In this document: one piece after another, positions 1 through 8,757 of the stretch | Position numbering within the stretch: the first letter of the stretch is position 1 | Layout: each line of letters opens with the position of its first letter | NCBI GenBank assembly: GCA_963732585.1 | Contig: CAVSZY010000002.1 | Span: 215,070-279,069 of the forward strand | Source: WLMZ01 sp963732585 | GTDB lineage: Bacteria; Actinomycetota; Acidimicrobiia; Acidimicrobiales; Ilumatobacteraceae | DNA: 64,000 nt | Direction: 5' to 3' | Position numbers and translations under genes: made by a program | Notes under the pieces: generated by a model | Told to the model about the DNA's origin: nothing | Seen by the model: the letters and a program-made list of their open reading frames with translations, nothing else | Databases searched by the model: none

Positions 1-1037
1 TCGTGCTTGGCGAGTTCGTGCGCAACTTCAGGTCCGCGGCCTTTGGCGATCAGGGAGTAGCCGACCTGTCGAACCGAGTGATGCGCCGACCCGACGGCGG
101 CGTCGATCAACGTGTCGTGCGCTTCGATGGGAATGGTCTCGATGGCGTCGAGCACCCCACATTTGATTGCTGCACCGACGCGAGATTCAACCGCTCCGGC
201 GTCGCTCCAGATCGGTGTCCAACGTGTGGGCTCGCGAGTGACGAGTCTGGCGGCGGCCCAGCGCCGCAATGGCGGCGACACAGCGCGCGGTGCGACGACC
301 GGATCGTCGTCGACATCGTCGGCCCCGCCCGAAGGGTGGTACTCCTCCTCGATGGCTGGGTCAGGCGCGGCATCAAGACAATTCGGATCGTGCTCTATGT
401 CGATGGTCGGGCCGTCGAACCAGGCGGTTGGCATGCGCCAATAGAGGAATGGGCCGGCTTGAAGGAAGGCGTACGCGAGCAGATCGAGATCCTCCGCGCT
501 GATGATGTGGGTGGCTTCGATACGGCGAATCAGTCGGCTCGCCGCGTCACGCCATCGAGTGTCGGTCAGCAACAAGAGTGCGCTGACCATGGCGCCCGCC
601 GACTGGTCACGGTGATGTTTGAGGAAAAGCGCCTCGGGTTCGAACGAATCAGCGGATGAACGCAGCGTCGGGTGCAAAATCATCGCTTTGTGTAGCTCGT
701 CGGCGGTGGATGCCCCCCACAGCGTTGCCATTTCGTTCAGGTAGCCACCGAAGCCAGCGCCGACCTCGGGTCCGTCCTCACCGAGGTAGCAGAGTCCGAC
801 AGCAGCCGCATGTTCACAAAACACGCCATTGACGCCACGACCGTCGGGGCACTCGCATTCGCTCCCACCCTCCCAGTGGATCATCGCCATGTACTTCGCT
901 TCGCCGTCGTGGACGCTGCCGACAAGACTCCACTCGTCCTCGTATAGGTCCTCGATCGTGTCGGCCAACAACGCCCCACGTGTCAATCGGTCCGGCCCGG
1001 CGCGCCGTTCGAGGTCGGCTTTGGTGAACAACGTCAT
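1..1037 (-). CDS. SWIM zinc-finger protein (partial, runs off left edge)
   Basis: An uninterrupted minus-strand reading frame starts at ATG 1037 and is still open at base 1, so about 345 codons are visible. Residues about 60-85 carry a SWIM zinc-finger pattern, C-E-C-P followed by C-E-H (CxCx(n)CxH). The middle is a helical region of unknown fold, then a low-complexity acidic stretch (PAIEEEYHP...DDVDDDP). The end is rich in Asp/His/Ala and may contain helical repeats. SWIM domains bind zinc and mediate DNA or protein contacts; the role of this protein is unknown. The start is chosen because the frame begins MTLFTKADLERR just after an open intergenic stretch with a palindrome. Confidence 0.7.
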   Translation of the reverse strand, partial: MTLFTKADLERRAGPDRLTRGALLADTIEDLYEDEWSLVGSVHDGEAKYMAMIHWEGGSECECPDGRGVNGVFCEHAAAVGLCYLGEDGPEVGAGFGGYLNEMATLWGASTADELHKAMILHPTLRSSADSFEPEALFLKHHRDQSAGAMVSALLLLTDTRWRDAASRLIRRIEATHIISAEDLDLLAYAFLQAGPFLYWRMPTAWFDGPTIDIEHDPNCLDAAPDPAIEEEYHPSGGADDVDDDPVVAPRAVSPPLRRWAAARLVTREPTRWTPIWSDAGAVESRVGAAIKCGVLDAIETIPIEAHDTLIDAAVGSAHHSVRQVGYSLIAKGRGPEVAHELAKH

Positions 1038-1142
1038 CGAACTCGAACAGTACTCAACAGAGCTGCACTTATCGGCGCACGTCGAGGCTCTGGGCCAATT
1101 CCGGCTGTTCGTGATGCTGTCGTTGGAATCGGCTACCCCGCA

Positions 1143-1162
1143 GCTTTCGCCGCGGCGAAAGC
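1143..1162. promoter_or_regulatory. 20-bp perfect palindrome between divergent genes
   Basis: GCTTTCGCCG is followed directly by its reverse complement. It lies 106 bp upstream of the SWIM gene (minus) and 85 bp upstream of the excisionase fragment (plus). It could be an operator or a cruciform or hairpin; no T-tract follows, so a terminator is less likely. Confidence 0.4.
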
Positions 1163-1246
1163 AGCGACACGCACAATTCCGCTGCGAGCGACCCGGCCCG
1201 AGGGACAAACCGAATCCGCAACGAAGCCCACCACGAAGGAGACGAA

Positions 1247-1429
1247 ATGAGCGAACTCACCCGTACCCAACCAACGAGGACAGCCGATCGCATACGAGCA
1301 ACTTACGCCCCGCAGCCGTTGCTCGTCACGAGGCAGGCCTGCCAGATGCTCGGCCTCGGCCGCACGTCGGTCTACCACCTCGTTTACAACGATAGAGGCG
1401 CAGCGAGTGCTGACAAAGCTGGGATTTAG
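1247..1429 (+). pseudogene. Excisionase-like HTH gene, 5' half only
   Basis: The first 46 codons (to about 1383) match the intact excisionase-like gene at 4759-4995, ending at the same motif (GLGRTSVYHLV). Upstream sequence from about 1162, including the RBS, is also shared with the region before 4759. After 1383 the similarity stops abruptly and the frame runs through 15 unrelated codons. The missing 3' half, starting at the very next codon, is found at 8739-8837. The helix-turn-helix is therefore cut before its wing, and the product should be non-functional. Confidence 0.75.
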
Positions 1430-1619
1430 CTGTCAGCGTGTCGGGCAACCGCCGAATGGCGGCGCGGGCCGGGAGACGATCGTTGACGACGACGACCGAA
1501 TCGGTCGTCTCGAAAGGTCGCTAGCCGCCGCCGAGTCGGCGATCGTGACCGGCCAAACGGCGATAGCCGGACTCGCCGCCAGACTTGACCTGATAGAGCG
1601 CCTCGGCCAGCGGCGGTGA
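1407..1619 (+). CDS. Small hypothetical protein (doubtful)
   Basis: A 70-codon frame whose second half (DDDDRIGRLERSLAAAESA...) looks like a short amphipathic helix or coiled coil. It begins inside the tail of the broken excisionase gene and has no convincing RBS. It may be the remnant of a longer gene. Not recognised. Confidence 0.2.
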   Translation: MLTKLGFSCQRVGQPPNGGAGRETIVDDDDRIGRLERSLAAAESAIVTGQTAIAGLAARLDLIERLGQRR

Positions 1620-1730
1620 CTGCGTGGATGTCTCAGCGCCTCACCGCACGAAATCGACACCCTCGCGTCCCACGGGCGAACCCACCGTTCCGGCACCCGG
1701 TCTTCCGTCGAACTCGGACACTACGATGTA

Positions 1731-1751
1731 CATTGCGAATTGATCGATTTA
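1731..1751 (+). promoter_or_regulatory. 21-bp upstream element shared with the antitoxin copy at 57 kb
   Basis: The stretch starting CATTGCGAATTG and ending TCGATTTA is repeated with a single mismatch at 57125-57145. In both places it ends 16-17 bp before the ATG of an HTH antitoxin. Conservation of a non-coding element at two distant loci suggests a promoter/operator used for autoregulation. Confidence 0.5.
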
Positions 1752-1767
1752 TGCGAGGGATGCGGAC

Positions 1768-2151
1768 ATGGCAAACACGGGCGAACTCGAGGCGCTACTT
1801 CGCTTCCTCGGTGGTGGCGTGCGGCTCGTTGACGCCCTCGGCAACGAGGTCGCGTTGCGTGCCGACGTCGTCGAGGCCTTCCAAGCAGCCGTCGCCGAAA
1901 TGCTCGTCCACGACGCCAACGATCTCACCACCGAGGAAGCGGCCAAGCTCATCGGCGTGTCACGGCCGACCCTCATTCGACTGCTCGACACCGGCAAGCT
2001 CCCCTATCGCCGCACCAACGGCGACCACGGGCACCGCCGCATCCCTCGCCGCGCCGCACTCGACTACCTACGAGCCGACCTCGAACGCCGCCGCCACGCC
2101 CTCGACGTACTCGCCGCAGACGCCGAGGCGCTCAGCTTCTTCGACGACTGA
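1768..2151 (+). CDS. HTH (excisionase-family) antitoxin, orphan
   Basis: A 127-residue protein. The N-terminal ~50 residues form a dimerisation-like segment, and residues about 52-100 hold a MerR/excisionase-type helix-turn-helix (LTTEEAAKLIGVSRPTLIRLL followed by GHRRIPR). It is highly similar to the protein at 57163-57546, which is followed by a PIN-domain toxin. Here no PIN gene follows: 22 bp after the stop begins the end of a minus-strand AbiEii gene. It is probably an antitoxin left behind after toxin loss or shuffling, and could cross-act with the distant PIN toxin. ATG 1768 is supported by the conserved upstream element. Confidence 0.75.
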   Translation: MANTGELEALLRFLGGGVRLVDALGNEVALRADVVEAFQAAVAEMLVHDANDLTTEEAAKLIGVSRPTLIRLLDTGKLPYRRTNGDHGHRRIPRRAALDYLRADLERRRHALDVLAADAEALSFFDD

Positions 2152-2172
2152 CCGCACCGCTCGGCTGTACCG

Positions 2173-2969
2173 CTACCTAGCGGCGATGTCGAGCGCGTCG
2201 ATTGCTGCGATCACGGATCGAGCCGCGGCGGCACCGGTATCGATCTGGTAGCCCGCTGGCCATTGGGCGACGAGCAGTTCGAGATCGGTGGTGAAGGTCG
2301 CGTCGTTCAGCTTCGCGTCGAGGTTGTCCAGGGCGCGGGTGACGGTCCATCCGTCTGGTCGGTAGGGGCCGAAGCATTCAGCGATCGCGGCCGGGGCGAC
2401 TCCTGCTTGTTCGACGGCGAGCCAGAGGTCGAACAGGTCGCGTCCCTTGCTGCGCTGAACAGGGCCCGGATCTTGGTGGCGGTGAGTTCTTCGATCGCGA
2501 ACGTCGGCACATCGGCCGATCCGGCGAACCACGGGCTGTCGACGGTGAACCTGCGGGTGACCGTGTCCATGGCGGGTGAACGTTCGAAGGTGTTCAATCT
2601 CGACCTTGATCTGCAGCGTTGGCCGCTGAGGAACGTGGACCGCAGTCGGGCTTTGGGGTGGCGGCCGATCTCGGTGCGGACATCGTCGAACCCAACGATG
2701 CGGGCGACGTCGCGGATGGCGTCGAGGACGTGTCCGATGCCACCTTCGTGGCGGCGGACGTAGTCGAGGTCTTCGCTGTAACGCCACGCCCGATCAAGCC
2801 ACAGTTTGTGGAAGCAGGTGCCACCGCGGAAGATCAGGTCGTCGCCGAGGAGTGGATGGTTGGCGAACTCGATGATCAGCCGCGACAACACGAGGTCTTG
2901 TTCGACGTGCTCCGGCGTGATCCACGGCACCTTGGTGCGCCAGTGGGCGATGTCGGCTTCTGTAATCAC
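2173..2969 (-). CDS. abiEii: AbiEii-type nucleotidyltransferase toxin (frameshifted)
   Basis: Toxin partner of the AbiEi gene just upstream. Its GTG start at 2969 overlaps the AbiEi stop (GTGA). Visible features are the nucleotidyltransferase core FRGGTCFHKLWL with a downstream SEDLDYV and the conserved FAIEELTATKIRAL segment. The frame then changes near 2455, and the natural C-terminus (QRSKGRDLFDLWLAVEQ...) continues in another frame to 2173. A second pair of compensating shifts near 2605-2630 disrupts a KVEI-type strand. Type IV AbiE toxins act as NTases that block phage or cell growth. Indels may be sequencing errors or real decay. Confidence 0.8.
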
Positions 2970-3772
2970 AGGTCGTGCTCGATCCAGGTGTTGAGCTGCA
3001 CCCGCCAACGGTCATCCCGTTCGCTGACGTGTGGCCTACCCGTAGCGAGCGGGACCGTGTCGGCGTGCGCGACGAGCGATGCGAGAGCATCGAGTTCGAT
3101 CGTGACGCCGGTCTGGTTCGCCATCAACTCGATCAGGTAGCCGGCGCGTTGCACAACGGCGACCGGACGCAACCGTGCCGCGTCAACCAGTGCCTCGACG
3201 AGGAGTTGGTCTTCGACGAGGAGGTCGCCGATGACCGTGGCAACGTTGGAGAGCCCACCGCCGCCACGAGGGAACCCGACGAGATCGAACACCGTTGCGG
3301 CTGGCGTGGAGATCGTGACCCGCCCGGTCGGCACGTTTTTCTGTTCACACGGCCGCTCTGCGGTGTTGGATCGTTGGATGAACTGGATGCGACCTGCACC
3401 GATCTGGCGGTCGCGGAGGCGGGCAGGCGTGACGACTTGGAGGACCATCGTCGCTTGGTGCGACGCGCCGTGCATCGCGGCGGCCGAAAGAAACCCGACG
3501 TAGTACGCGTGGCCGAGGTGGCGCATCATCTGGTCGATAAAATGCACAGGTGGCGGCGCACCGGCGGCGCGGTATTCGGGCGGGACCGGCACCCATCCGC
3601 CCTTGGTCACCGAAATCAGCTTGCCTGCTTCCCTGGCGCGTTGCAGGCTGTCGGGCACGACCTCGGCGGCGATGCCGAGCAGTTCGGCTACTTCGGCCGT
3701 CTGGATGTAGTGGCGACCGCGACCCATCAGCCAGTCCGCCAACTCGCTGGGGGTGACGATGGCCGTGCTCAC
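2966..3772 (-). CDS. abiEi: AbiEi-type antitoxin / transcriptional repressor
   Basis: A 268-residue protein with an N-terminal winged-helix region (YIQTAEVAELLGI near residues 22-35) followed by the AbiEi C-terminal domain (GFLSAAAMHGASHQ; STPAATVFDLVGFP). AbiEi antitoxins bind inverted repeats upstream of their own operon. A matching inverted repeat lies 9-45 bp upstream of this ATG. The gene overlaps the toxin gene by 4 bp, the usual operon arrangement. This pair runs opposite to the second AbiE pair at 5181-6737 and is not closely similar to it. Confidence 0.85.
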   Translation of the reverse strand: MSTAIVTPSELADWLMGRGRHYIQTAEVAELLGIAAEVVPDSLQRAREAGKLISVTKGGWVPVPPEYRAAGAPPPVHFIDQMMRHLGHAYYVGFLSAAAMHGASHQATMVLQVVTPARLRDRQIGAGRIQFIQRSNTAERPCEQKNVPTGRVTISTPAATVFDLVGFPRGGGGLSNVATVIGDLLVEDQLLVEALVDAARLRPVAVVQRAGYLIELMANQTGVTIELDALASLVAHADTVPLATGRPHVSERDDRWRVQLNTWIEHDL

Positions 3773-3780
3773 TGGTTCAG

Positions 3781-3817
3781 TGTATCAAAGTCTGGCGTGG
3801 TGCCGGTGTTTGATACA
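3781..3817 (-). promoter_or_regulatory. Inverted-repeat operator of the first AbiE operon
   Basis: TGTATCAAA (3781-3789) and TTTGATACA (3809-3817) are perfect 9-bp inverted arms separated by 19 bp. They begin 9 bp upstream of the AbiEi start. AbiEi proteins are known to repress their operon through paired inverted repeats, so this is the likely autoregulatory site. Confidence 0.6.
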
Positions 3818-3885
3818 TCATACCGGTCGCAAAGGCTGGCGATCCTGATTTCGGCGTCACCAGATACATGGCCCTCGCAAACACA

Positions 3886-3909
3886 GAGGCCCGCCTTTCA
3901 GCGAGCCTC
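3886..3909. other. Hairpin in the 3773-4077 intergenic stretch
   Basis: GAGGCCCGC and GCGAGCCTC can form a 9-bp stem with one mismatch around a 6-base loop. There is no U-tract, so a terminator role is uncertain. Apart from this and the operator at 3781-3817, nothing is recognised in 3773-4077. Confidence 0.3.
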
Positions 3910-4077
3910 GAGCCCACCCGACGAAGCAGGTAGGTGGATACGAGCACTATACGGCATGAGTCAAGTCCGCGACTATGGAGCCTTCAGCAACGCGGCCGCA
4001 GCGTCGCGAACCACGCCTGGCCCGACGAGTAGGGCGAGATTTGATCAGTCGTCATCGGCCAGGACACCTCGCGGGCC

Positions 4078-4455
4078 TCATGTGCCGAGGTGGTCAAGGT
4101 CGATGGCAGAGAAGAACAGTGGGGCGAATTCCCGGAGGGCCTCCTCATCGATGCCCAAGCCCAGCGCAAGGTCGCGTGTCTCCCGCTGCTTCATGAACTC
4201 GACGACATCGGTGAAGCGGACATCGTCAGCGTCTACACCGCCTTGTTCAAGCTGGCAACGCGGCATACTTGTGGTGGTCAGAGGATCTTTTGTTCGCATC
4301 CAGCCGTCTCTGATCGGGCCTGTTCGGGACCGTTCACACGTCCCGAATTGGATGTGACGAACATCACATGCATGCTCGGTGTCGAGGACACTGACGATTT
4401 GCCGCTCTTCGAGATGCGCTCGAAGATTTGCGGTCGGGGACACGTTGGGGGACAC
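4078..4455 (-). CDS. Hypothetical protein
   Basis: A 125-codon frame whose C-terminal half looks genuinely coding (DDVRFTDVVEFMKQRETRDL followed by GIDEEALREFAPLFFSAIDL). No family is recognised. The N-terminal part overlaps the first 12-bp repeat array (4436-4471) and could be non-coding. The true start may be an internal codon. Confidence 0.35.
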   Translation of the reverse strand: MSPNVSPTANLRAHLEERQIVSVLDTEHACDVRHIQFGTCERSRTGPIRDGWMRTKDPLTTTSMPRCQLEQGGVDADDVRFTDVVEFMKQRETRDLALGLGIDEEALREFAPLFFSAIDLDHLGT

Positions 4456-4680
4456 GACCGGGGACTCTCGCTATTCACACTTTCGGCATGCGAACCAGCG
4501 CTGCCCGCCCGATCGACGCCTGCGCCCATTTCGGCCATCAGGCGAGAAATCCGTCGTCGGGAGTAACTCCGGGAGTAACTCCGGGAGTTAGTCAGGGAGT
4601 AACTCCGGGAGTTGAAGGTGAGATCGTGCCGCAATCTTCCGGGCGGGGACCAAACGGGGGACCAACTCAGGGACCAGCGA
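4436..4680. repeat. Three arrays of 12-bp tandem repeats upstream of the excisionase
   Basis: Array 1 (4436-4471) has three units beginning GGGGAC. Array 2 (4559-4618) has five units of GGGAGTAACTCC, two of them degenerate; each contains ACTCC-GGGAGT inverted symmetry across the unit junction. Array 3 (4645-4680) has three units of the form GGGGACCAANNN. All share a 12-bp period, close to one helical turn. The arrays end 79 bp before the excisionase start. Repeats of this kind next to an excisionase suggest arm-type recombinase or excisionase binding sites, or iterons. Confidence 0.6.
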
Positions 4681-4758
4681 CACGCACAATTCCGCTACGA
4701 GCGACCCGGCCCGGGCGACAAGGCGCATCCGCAACGAAGCCATCACGAAGGAGACGAA

Positions 4759-4995
4759 ATGAGCGAACTCACCAGTACCCCACCACCCAGGATGGCCGAC
4801 CGCGTGCCAGCGGTCTCCGCTCCAGCACCGTTGCTCGTCAACGTGAGGCAGGCCTGCCAGATGCTCGGCCTCGGCCGCACATCCATCTACCACCTCGTCA
4901 GGAGCGGGCAACTGAGACCAGTCCGCATCGGTGGCGCCGTCCGCTTCAGCGTCGACCACCTCCGCCAATTCGTCGACGCCCAGGCGGCCGAGTGA
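4759..4995 (+). CDS. Excisionase-like HTH DNA-binding protein (intact copy)
   Basis: A 78-residue protein with a MerR/excisionase fold: VRQACQMLGLGRTSIYHLV is the HTH, followed by a wing (LRPVRIGGAVRFS) and a final helix (VDHLRQFVDA). Recombination directionality factors and small mobile-element repressors have this layout. A good RBS (GAAGGAGACGAA) precedes ATG 4759. The upstream 80 bp are duplicated before the broken copy at 1247. It lies 185 bp before the second AbiE operon. No integrase is present nearby, so it may now be only a regulator. Confidence 0.75.
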   Translation: MSELTSTPPPRMADRVPAVSAPAPLLVNVRQACQMLGLGRTSIYHLVRSGQLRPVRIGGAVRFSVDHLRQFVDAQAAE

Positions 4996-5180
4996 TGTGT
5001 CGTAGGCAGCATCCGACCAGGCGCCCTCACGCGCAGATCCCGGCGGCTCCTCAGAACGGGGGAGAACGCCGGGACCACTTTCCTCACCTACTGGCTCGGA
5101 CTGTCCCGAGTATTGTTGACAGAACGGCCGCCCAAGAAATCGGTTTCCATCGTGCGAGGTTTCAGGTAGTGTTTACTCGC

Positions 5181-5789
5181 ATGAGTGTCAGCGAGGTCCA
5201 GGTATCGACGGCGGCGGGGGTGCGCGGCCACGCCCTCGCGGCCGCCCCAGGAACCTTCCTGCGCCGCAAGGACTTCAAGGGTTCTGACCGCGCAGTCGAG
5301 TCGGCGCTCAGCCGTCTGGCGCTTGCCGGCGAACTCGTTCGCGTCCGGCGCGGCGTCTACTTCCGAGGCAAGCCAACGCGGTTCGGGATGACTCGACCGA
5401 CGCTGCTCGAAGCTGCCGTCGCCGTTGGAGGCCCGGGGTCTGGCCCGTCGGGTGTGACCGCAGCGCACATGCTCGGGCTGACCACGCAGGTTCCCGGTGT
5501 TGTCGAGGTCGGCGTACCGGGCAAGGTTCCCGACCCTATGCCAGGCGTCCGCTTCCGACTTCGGCCCTTCGAGCGGCGCGAAATTGGTCTCACAGCGATC
5601 GAGGTCGCCGTGATCGAGATCCTTCGCGACCCCACCGCTGTCGAGGCAACAGACATCGAGGTCCGGATTCGTCTGCGTGACCTCATCCGCCGAGGTGCGT
5701 TGCGCCCTGAGGTGATCACCGATGAGGTCGCCGAAGAACGTCACGTTGGCGCTCGACGCCGCTGGCACGAACTGGAGGTGGCCGCATGA
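5181..5789 (+). CDS. abiEi: AbiEi-type antitoxin (second AbiE system)
   Basis: A 202-residue protein with an N-terminal winged helix (FLRRKDFKGSDRAVESALSR followed by GELVRVRRGVYFRG). The rest is an AbiEi_3/4-like domain (GVTAAHMLGLTTQVPG; TAIEVAVIEILRDP). ATG 5181 is chosen because the longer frame upstream reads through repeat DNA. The stop overlaps the toxin ATG (ATGA). It differs strongly from the AbiEi at 2966-3772, so the two systems were acquired separately rather than duplicated. A TTGACA-like -35 box lies near 5115. Confidence 0.8.
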   Translation: MSVSEVQVSTAAGVRGHALAAAPGTFLRRKDFKGSDRAVESALSRLALAGELVRVRRGVYFRGKPTRFGMTRPTLLEAAVAVGGPGSGPSGVTAAHMLGLTTQVPGVVEVGVPGKVPDPMPGVRFRLRPFERREIGLTAIEVAVIEILRDPTAVEATDIEVRIRLRDLIRRGALRPEVITDEVAEERHVGARRRWHELEVAA

Positions 5790-6737
5790 TGGTCCGACTT
5801 GTCAACGATCCCGACGCAGTAGGTGTGCTCGCAGCGCGCGTGGCTGACGAGATCGGACTTCCCGCGGAGCAGGTCGAGAAGGACTTCTGGGTGACCGAGG
5901 TCCTCCGCGGCGTTACCCGATCTGCGGGCGAGCTCGGCATCGAGGTCGTCTTCAAGGGCGGCACGAGCCTGTCGAAGGCGTTCAGACTGATTGAGCGGTT
6001 CTCTGAAGATGTCGATGTCCTCGTCATTCTCCCGCAGAGGGAACCGGCGCAAAGGAGCGCATCCTCAAGTCGCTGGTCGCCGGAGCTACCGATGCAACGG
6101 GGGTGCAACCCGAGTCCGTCAGCACCGCTACCACGAAAGGCATCAAGCGCGGCGCACGCTTCCACTATCGAGCGTCACCGCTCGCCGTCACGTCCGGCTT
6201 ATCGAACGGTGTCTTCCTAGAGATCGGCTCGCGAGGCGGAGCGATGCCGACCTCGACGATGCAGATCCGTTCCGTTCTTGCCGAATTCGCGAGTGCAGAT
6301 CTTGCTGGCACGGCCGAGTCCGAGCCCTTCGACGTTCGCGTGCTGCGACCTTCTCGCACGCTGATCGAGAAGCTCGTTCTGCTGCACACGGCGAGCTGCG
6401 ATCCCAACCCGGCGACCCTGATTCGAGCGGCACGCCATTACTACGACGTTTATCAGCTACTCGGCCATCCCGACGTCTTCGACGAGATCCGTGAGGTTGG
6501 CATCGGCATTCTCGCCCGCGACGTAGTCACCTACTCCGCTGCCGCTGCACTGGCCGCCGAACCACGCCCACGTGCTGGATTCGCTGCGAGCCCGGCGTTC
6601 GCAGATGGGCCCCACCTCGCCAACACCCGGGCGGACTACGACACGCGGGTGCTCAGAGCATGCTGTGGCCCGAAGCTCATCGCCCGTCGTTCGAGTCATG
6701 CGTGCAGCGAGTGCGAGATGCAGCAGCCCTTCTATGA
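5786..6737 (+). CDS. abiEii: AbiEii-type nucleotidyltransferase toxin (frameshifted)
   Basis: Toxin of the second AbiE pair. The N-terminus has VEKDFWVTEVLR, then the NTase motif VVFKGGTSLSKAF with SEDVDVLV. The frame shifts near 6025 and continues (AKERILKSLVAG... to DVVTYSAAAALA... PAFADGP). A second shift near 6657 gives the natural C-terminus (LWPEAHRPSFESCVQRVRDAAALL), ending at TGA 6735-6737. With both indels corrected it is a full-length family member of about 315 residues. Confidence 0.8.
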
Positions 6738-6924
6738 CCCGCGAGCACGCTGTGTCAGGGAGCTTCAGCATGATCGGCCCACCGCGAATGCGAGTACGTC
6801 ACCCGTCGTTGACAAGAATCGTCTTTGTGGGAAGACGATTAATCTTCTTGCCTGGACACACAACTTCTCGACCGAAGACACGGCGGGACCGAGATTCGGC
6901 ACACATCGCCAGTAGGTGGGAGCA

Positions 6925-8757
6925 ATGAGAGAAATTCGCGGCGATGCCAAGTCGGTACGCGTTCTCCTGAAGGGCGTCAAGTACGCGATCGACTACTACC
7001 AACGTGAATACAAATGGCATGACAAGCAGATTCGAGAGCTCATTGACGACCTAGCTGGCAAGTTCCTCGAGGAATACGACCCGAATCACGAACGCAAACA
7101 AGTCGCAAGCTATCCCCACTACTTCCTCGGCTCAATTATCGTCAGCAGCAAGGGAAACAACAATTATGTCGTCGACGGCCAACAGCGTCTCACGAGTCTC
7201 ACGCTTCTGCTGATTCTGCTTCGCTCGCTACAGGCCGACCGGAAGGATGCTGTCAACGTCGACGAGTTGATCTTCTCGGAGCAGTATGGGCAGAAGTCGT
7301 TCAATCTTGACGTCGACGAACGCACGCCTTGCATGGAGGCGCTGTTTGAGGGACGGCCATTTGATGTCACTGGACGGTCTGAATCGGTCCGAAACCTGCA
7401 CGCCCGCTACATCGATCTTGCCGCTGCGTTCCCAACGGAGTTGACCGGCCCTGCTTTGCCATTCTTCACCGATTGGCTCTTGGAGAACGTGCACCTCGTC
7501 GAGATCACGGCGTTCTCTGACGATGATGCGTACACCATCTTCGAGACGATGAACGACCGCGGGCTCTCGCTCACACCGACCGACATGCTCAAGGGTTATC
7601 TGCTCGCCAACATCGACGAGCACAAGCGTGTCTCGGCGAACGACCGGTGGCGCAGCCGGATCCACGACCTGAACGTCGCCGGCAAGGAAGTCGAGCCCGA
7701 CTTCTTCAAGGCCTGGTTCCGAAGCCAATACTCAACCAAGATTCGCGAGCGCCGCAAGGGAGCGAAGGCCGAGGACTTCGACAGGATCGGCACCGAGTTC
7801 CACCGCTGGCTCCGCGACACGTCGGAAGAAGTCGGCCTTGAGCGCAGCGACGACTTCTTCCGCTTCATCGACACGGACCTCGACTTCTACGCTCGCCACT
7901 ACCTACGACTGGTCGAGGCGTCGAAGGCCCCCGTCGCCGGGTTGGAGCGAGTGCTCTATGTCGCCCACCAGGGCTTCACGCTCCAGTACATGCTGCTCCT
8001 CGCGCCGCTTCGACCCGACGACAATGAGGATGTCGCCAATCAAAAGATCGCGATCACTACACACTTCATCGACATCCTGCTCGCCTGGCGTCTCTGGAAC
8101 TTTCGCAGCATCGCCTACTCGACAATGCAATACGCGATGTTCCTCGTCATGCGAGATATCCGTGGCCTCGGTCCCGATGAACTCGCCCACAGGCTGCACG
8201 AGACGCTGGTCAAGGAAACAGAGACCTTTGCGAGCAACGACCGCCTTCGGGTCCACCAGCAGAACCGGTACGCGCTCCACCGGTTACTCGCCCGGCTCAC
8301 CGACTACGTTGAAACCCAGTCTGGGCAGCCATCTCGATATTTGGAGTTCGTGAGTGAAGGCAAGGTCCGCTACGAGGTCGAGCACATCTGGGCCGATCAT
8401 GCGGAGCGGCACACGGAGGAATTCGGGCACCCTGCCGACTTCGCCGAGTACCGAAACCGCGTTGGTGGACTTCTCCTGCTTCCGAAGAGTTTCAATGCCA
8501 GCTACGGCGATCTCAGATATGAAAAGAAGTTGCCCCACTACAACACCCACAATCTTCTCGCCCGTTCGCTTCATCCACAGGCGTACGACCACAACCCTGG
8601 ATTTCTCCAGTTCATCAACCGGACGGGTCTTCCGTTCCACCCCCATGAGCAGTTCGAACGGGCCGATCTCGACGATCGCAGTCAGCTCTACCGGCATCTC
8701 GCCGAGATGATTTGGAATCCGGATGATCTGCTTCCAGGGTCGGGAGCGGACGGCTGA
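6925..8757 (+). CDS. GmrSD-type DUF262/DUF1524 protein (type IV restriction-like)
   Basis: A 610-residue single protein. The DUF262 half carries the ParB-like YVVDGQQRLTSLTLL motif near residue 82, used for nucleotide binding or hydrolysis. The DUF1524 half carries an HNH-like nuclease core, EVEHIWADH near residue 485 followed by YRNRVGGLLLLP and LRYEKKLPHY. GmrSD enzymes cut DNA with modified, often glucosylated, cytosine, and sit in defence islands, which fits the AbiE neighbours. ATG 6925 follows GGTGGGAG and is preferred to the in-frame GTG at 6916. The last six codons (GSGADG) are written on top of the excisionase remnant at 8739-8837, so the C-terminal tail may be secondary. Confidence 0.88.
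   Translation: MREIRGDAKSVRVLLKGVKYAIDYYQREYKWHDKQIRELIDDLAGKFLEEYDPNHERKQVASYPHYFLGSIIVSSKGNNNYVVDGQQRLTSLTLLLILLRSLQADRKDAVNVDELIFSEQYGQKSFNLDVDERTPCMEALFEGRPFDVTGRSESVRNLHARYIDLAAAFPTELTGPALPFFTDWLLENVHLVEITAFSDDDAYTIFETMNDRGLSLTPTDMLKGYLLANIDEHKRVSANDRWRSRIHDLNVAGKEVEPDFFKAWFRSQYSTKIRERRKGAKAEDFDRIGTEFHRWLRDTSEEVGLERSDDFFRFIDTDLDFYARHYLRLVEASKAPVAGLERVLYVAHQGFTLQYMLLLAPLRPDDNEDVANQKIAITTHFIDILLAWRLWNFRSIAYSTMQYAMFLVMRDIRGLGPDELAHRLHETLVKETETFASNDRLRVHQQNRYALHRLLARLTDYVETQSGQPSRYLEFVSEGKVRYEVEHIWADHAERHTEEFGHPADFAEYRNRVGGLLLLPKSFNASYGDLRYEKKLPHYNTHNLLARSLHPQAYDHNPGFLQFINRTGLPFHPHEQFERADLDDRSQLYRHLAEMIWNPDDLLPGSGADG

Noticed and set aside
3..659. Plus-strand frame of 218 codons at the left edge
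   Set aside because: It is the shadow of the minus-strand SWIM protein gene, which has a clear zinc motif and stays open through the window edge.
4428..5180. Long N-terminal extension of the second AbiEi gene with a GVTPGVTP repeat
   Set aside because: The extension translates the 12-bp repeat arrays and the excisionase gene in another frame; AbiEi has a natural start at 5181.
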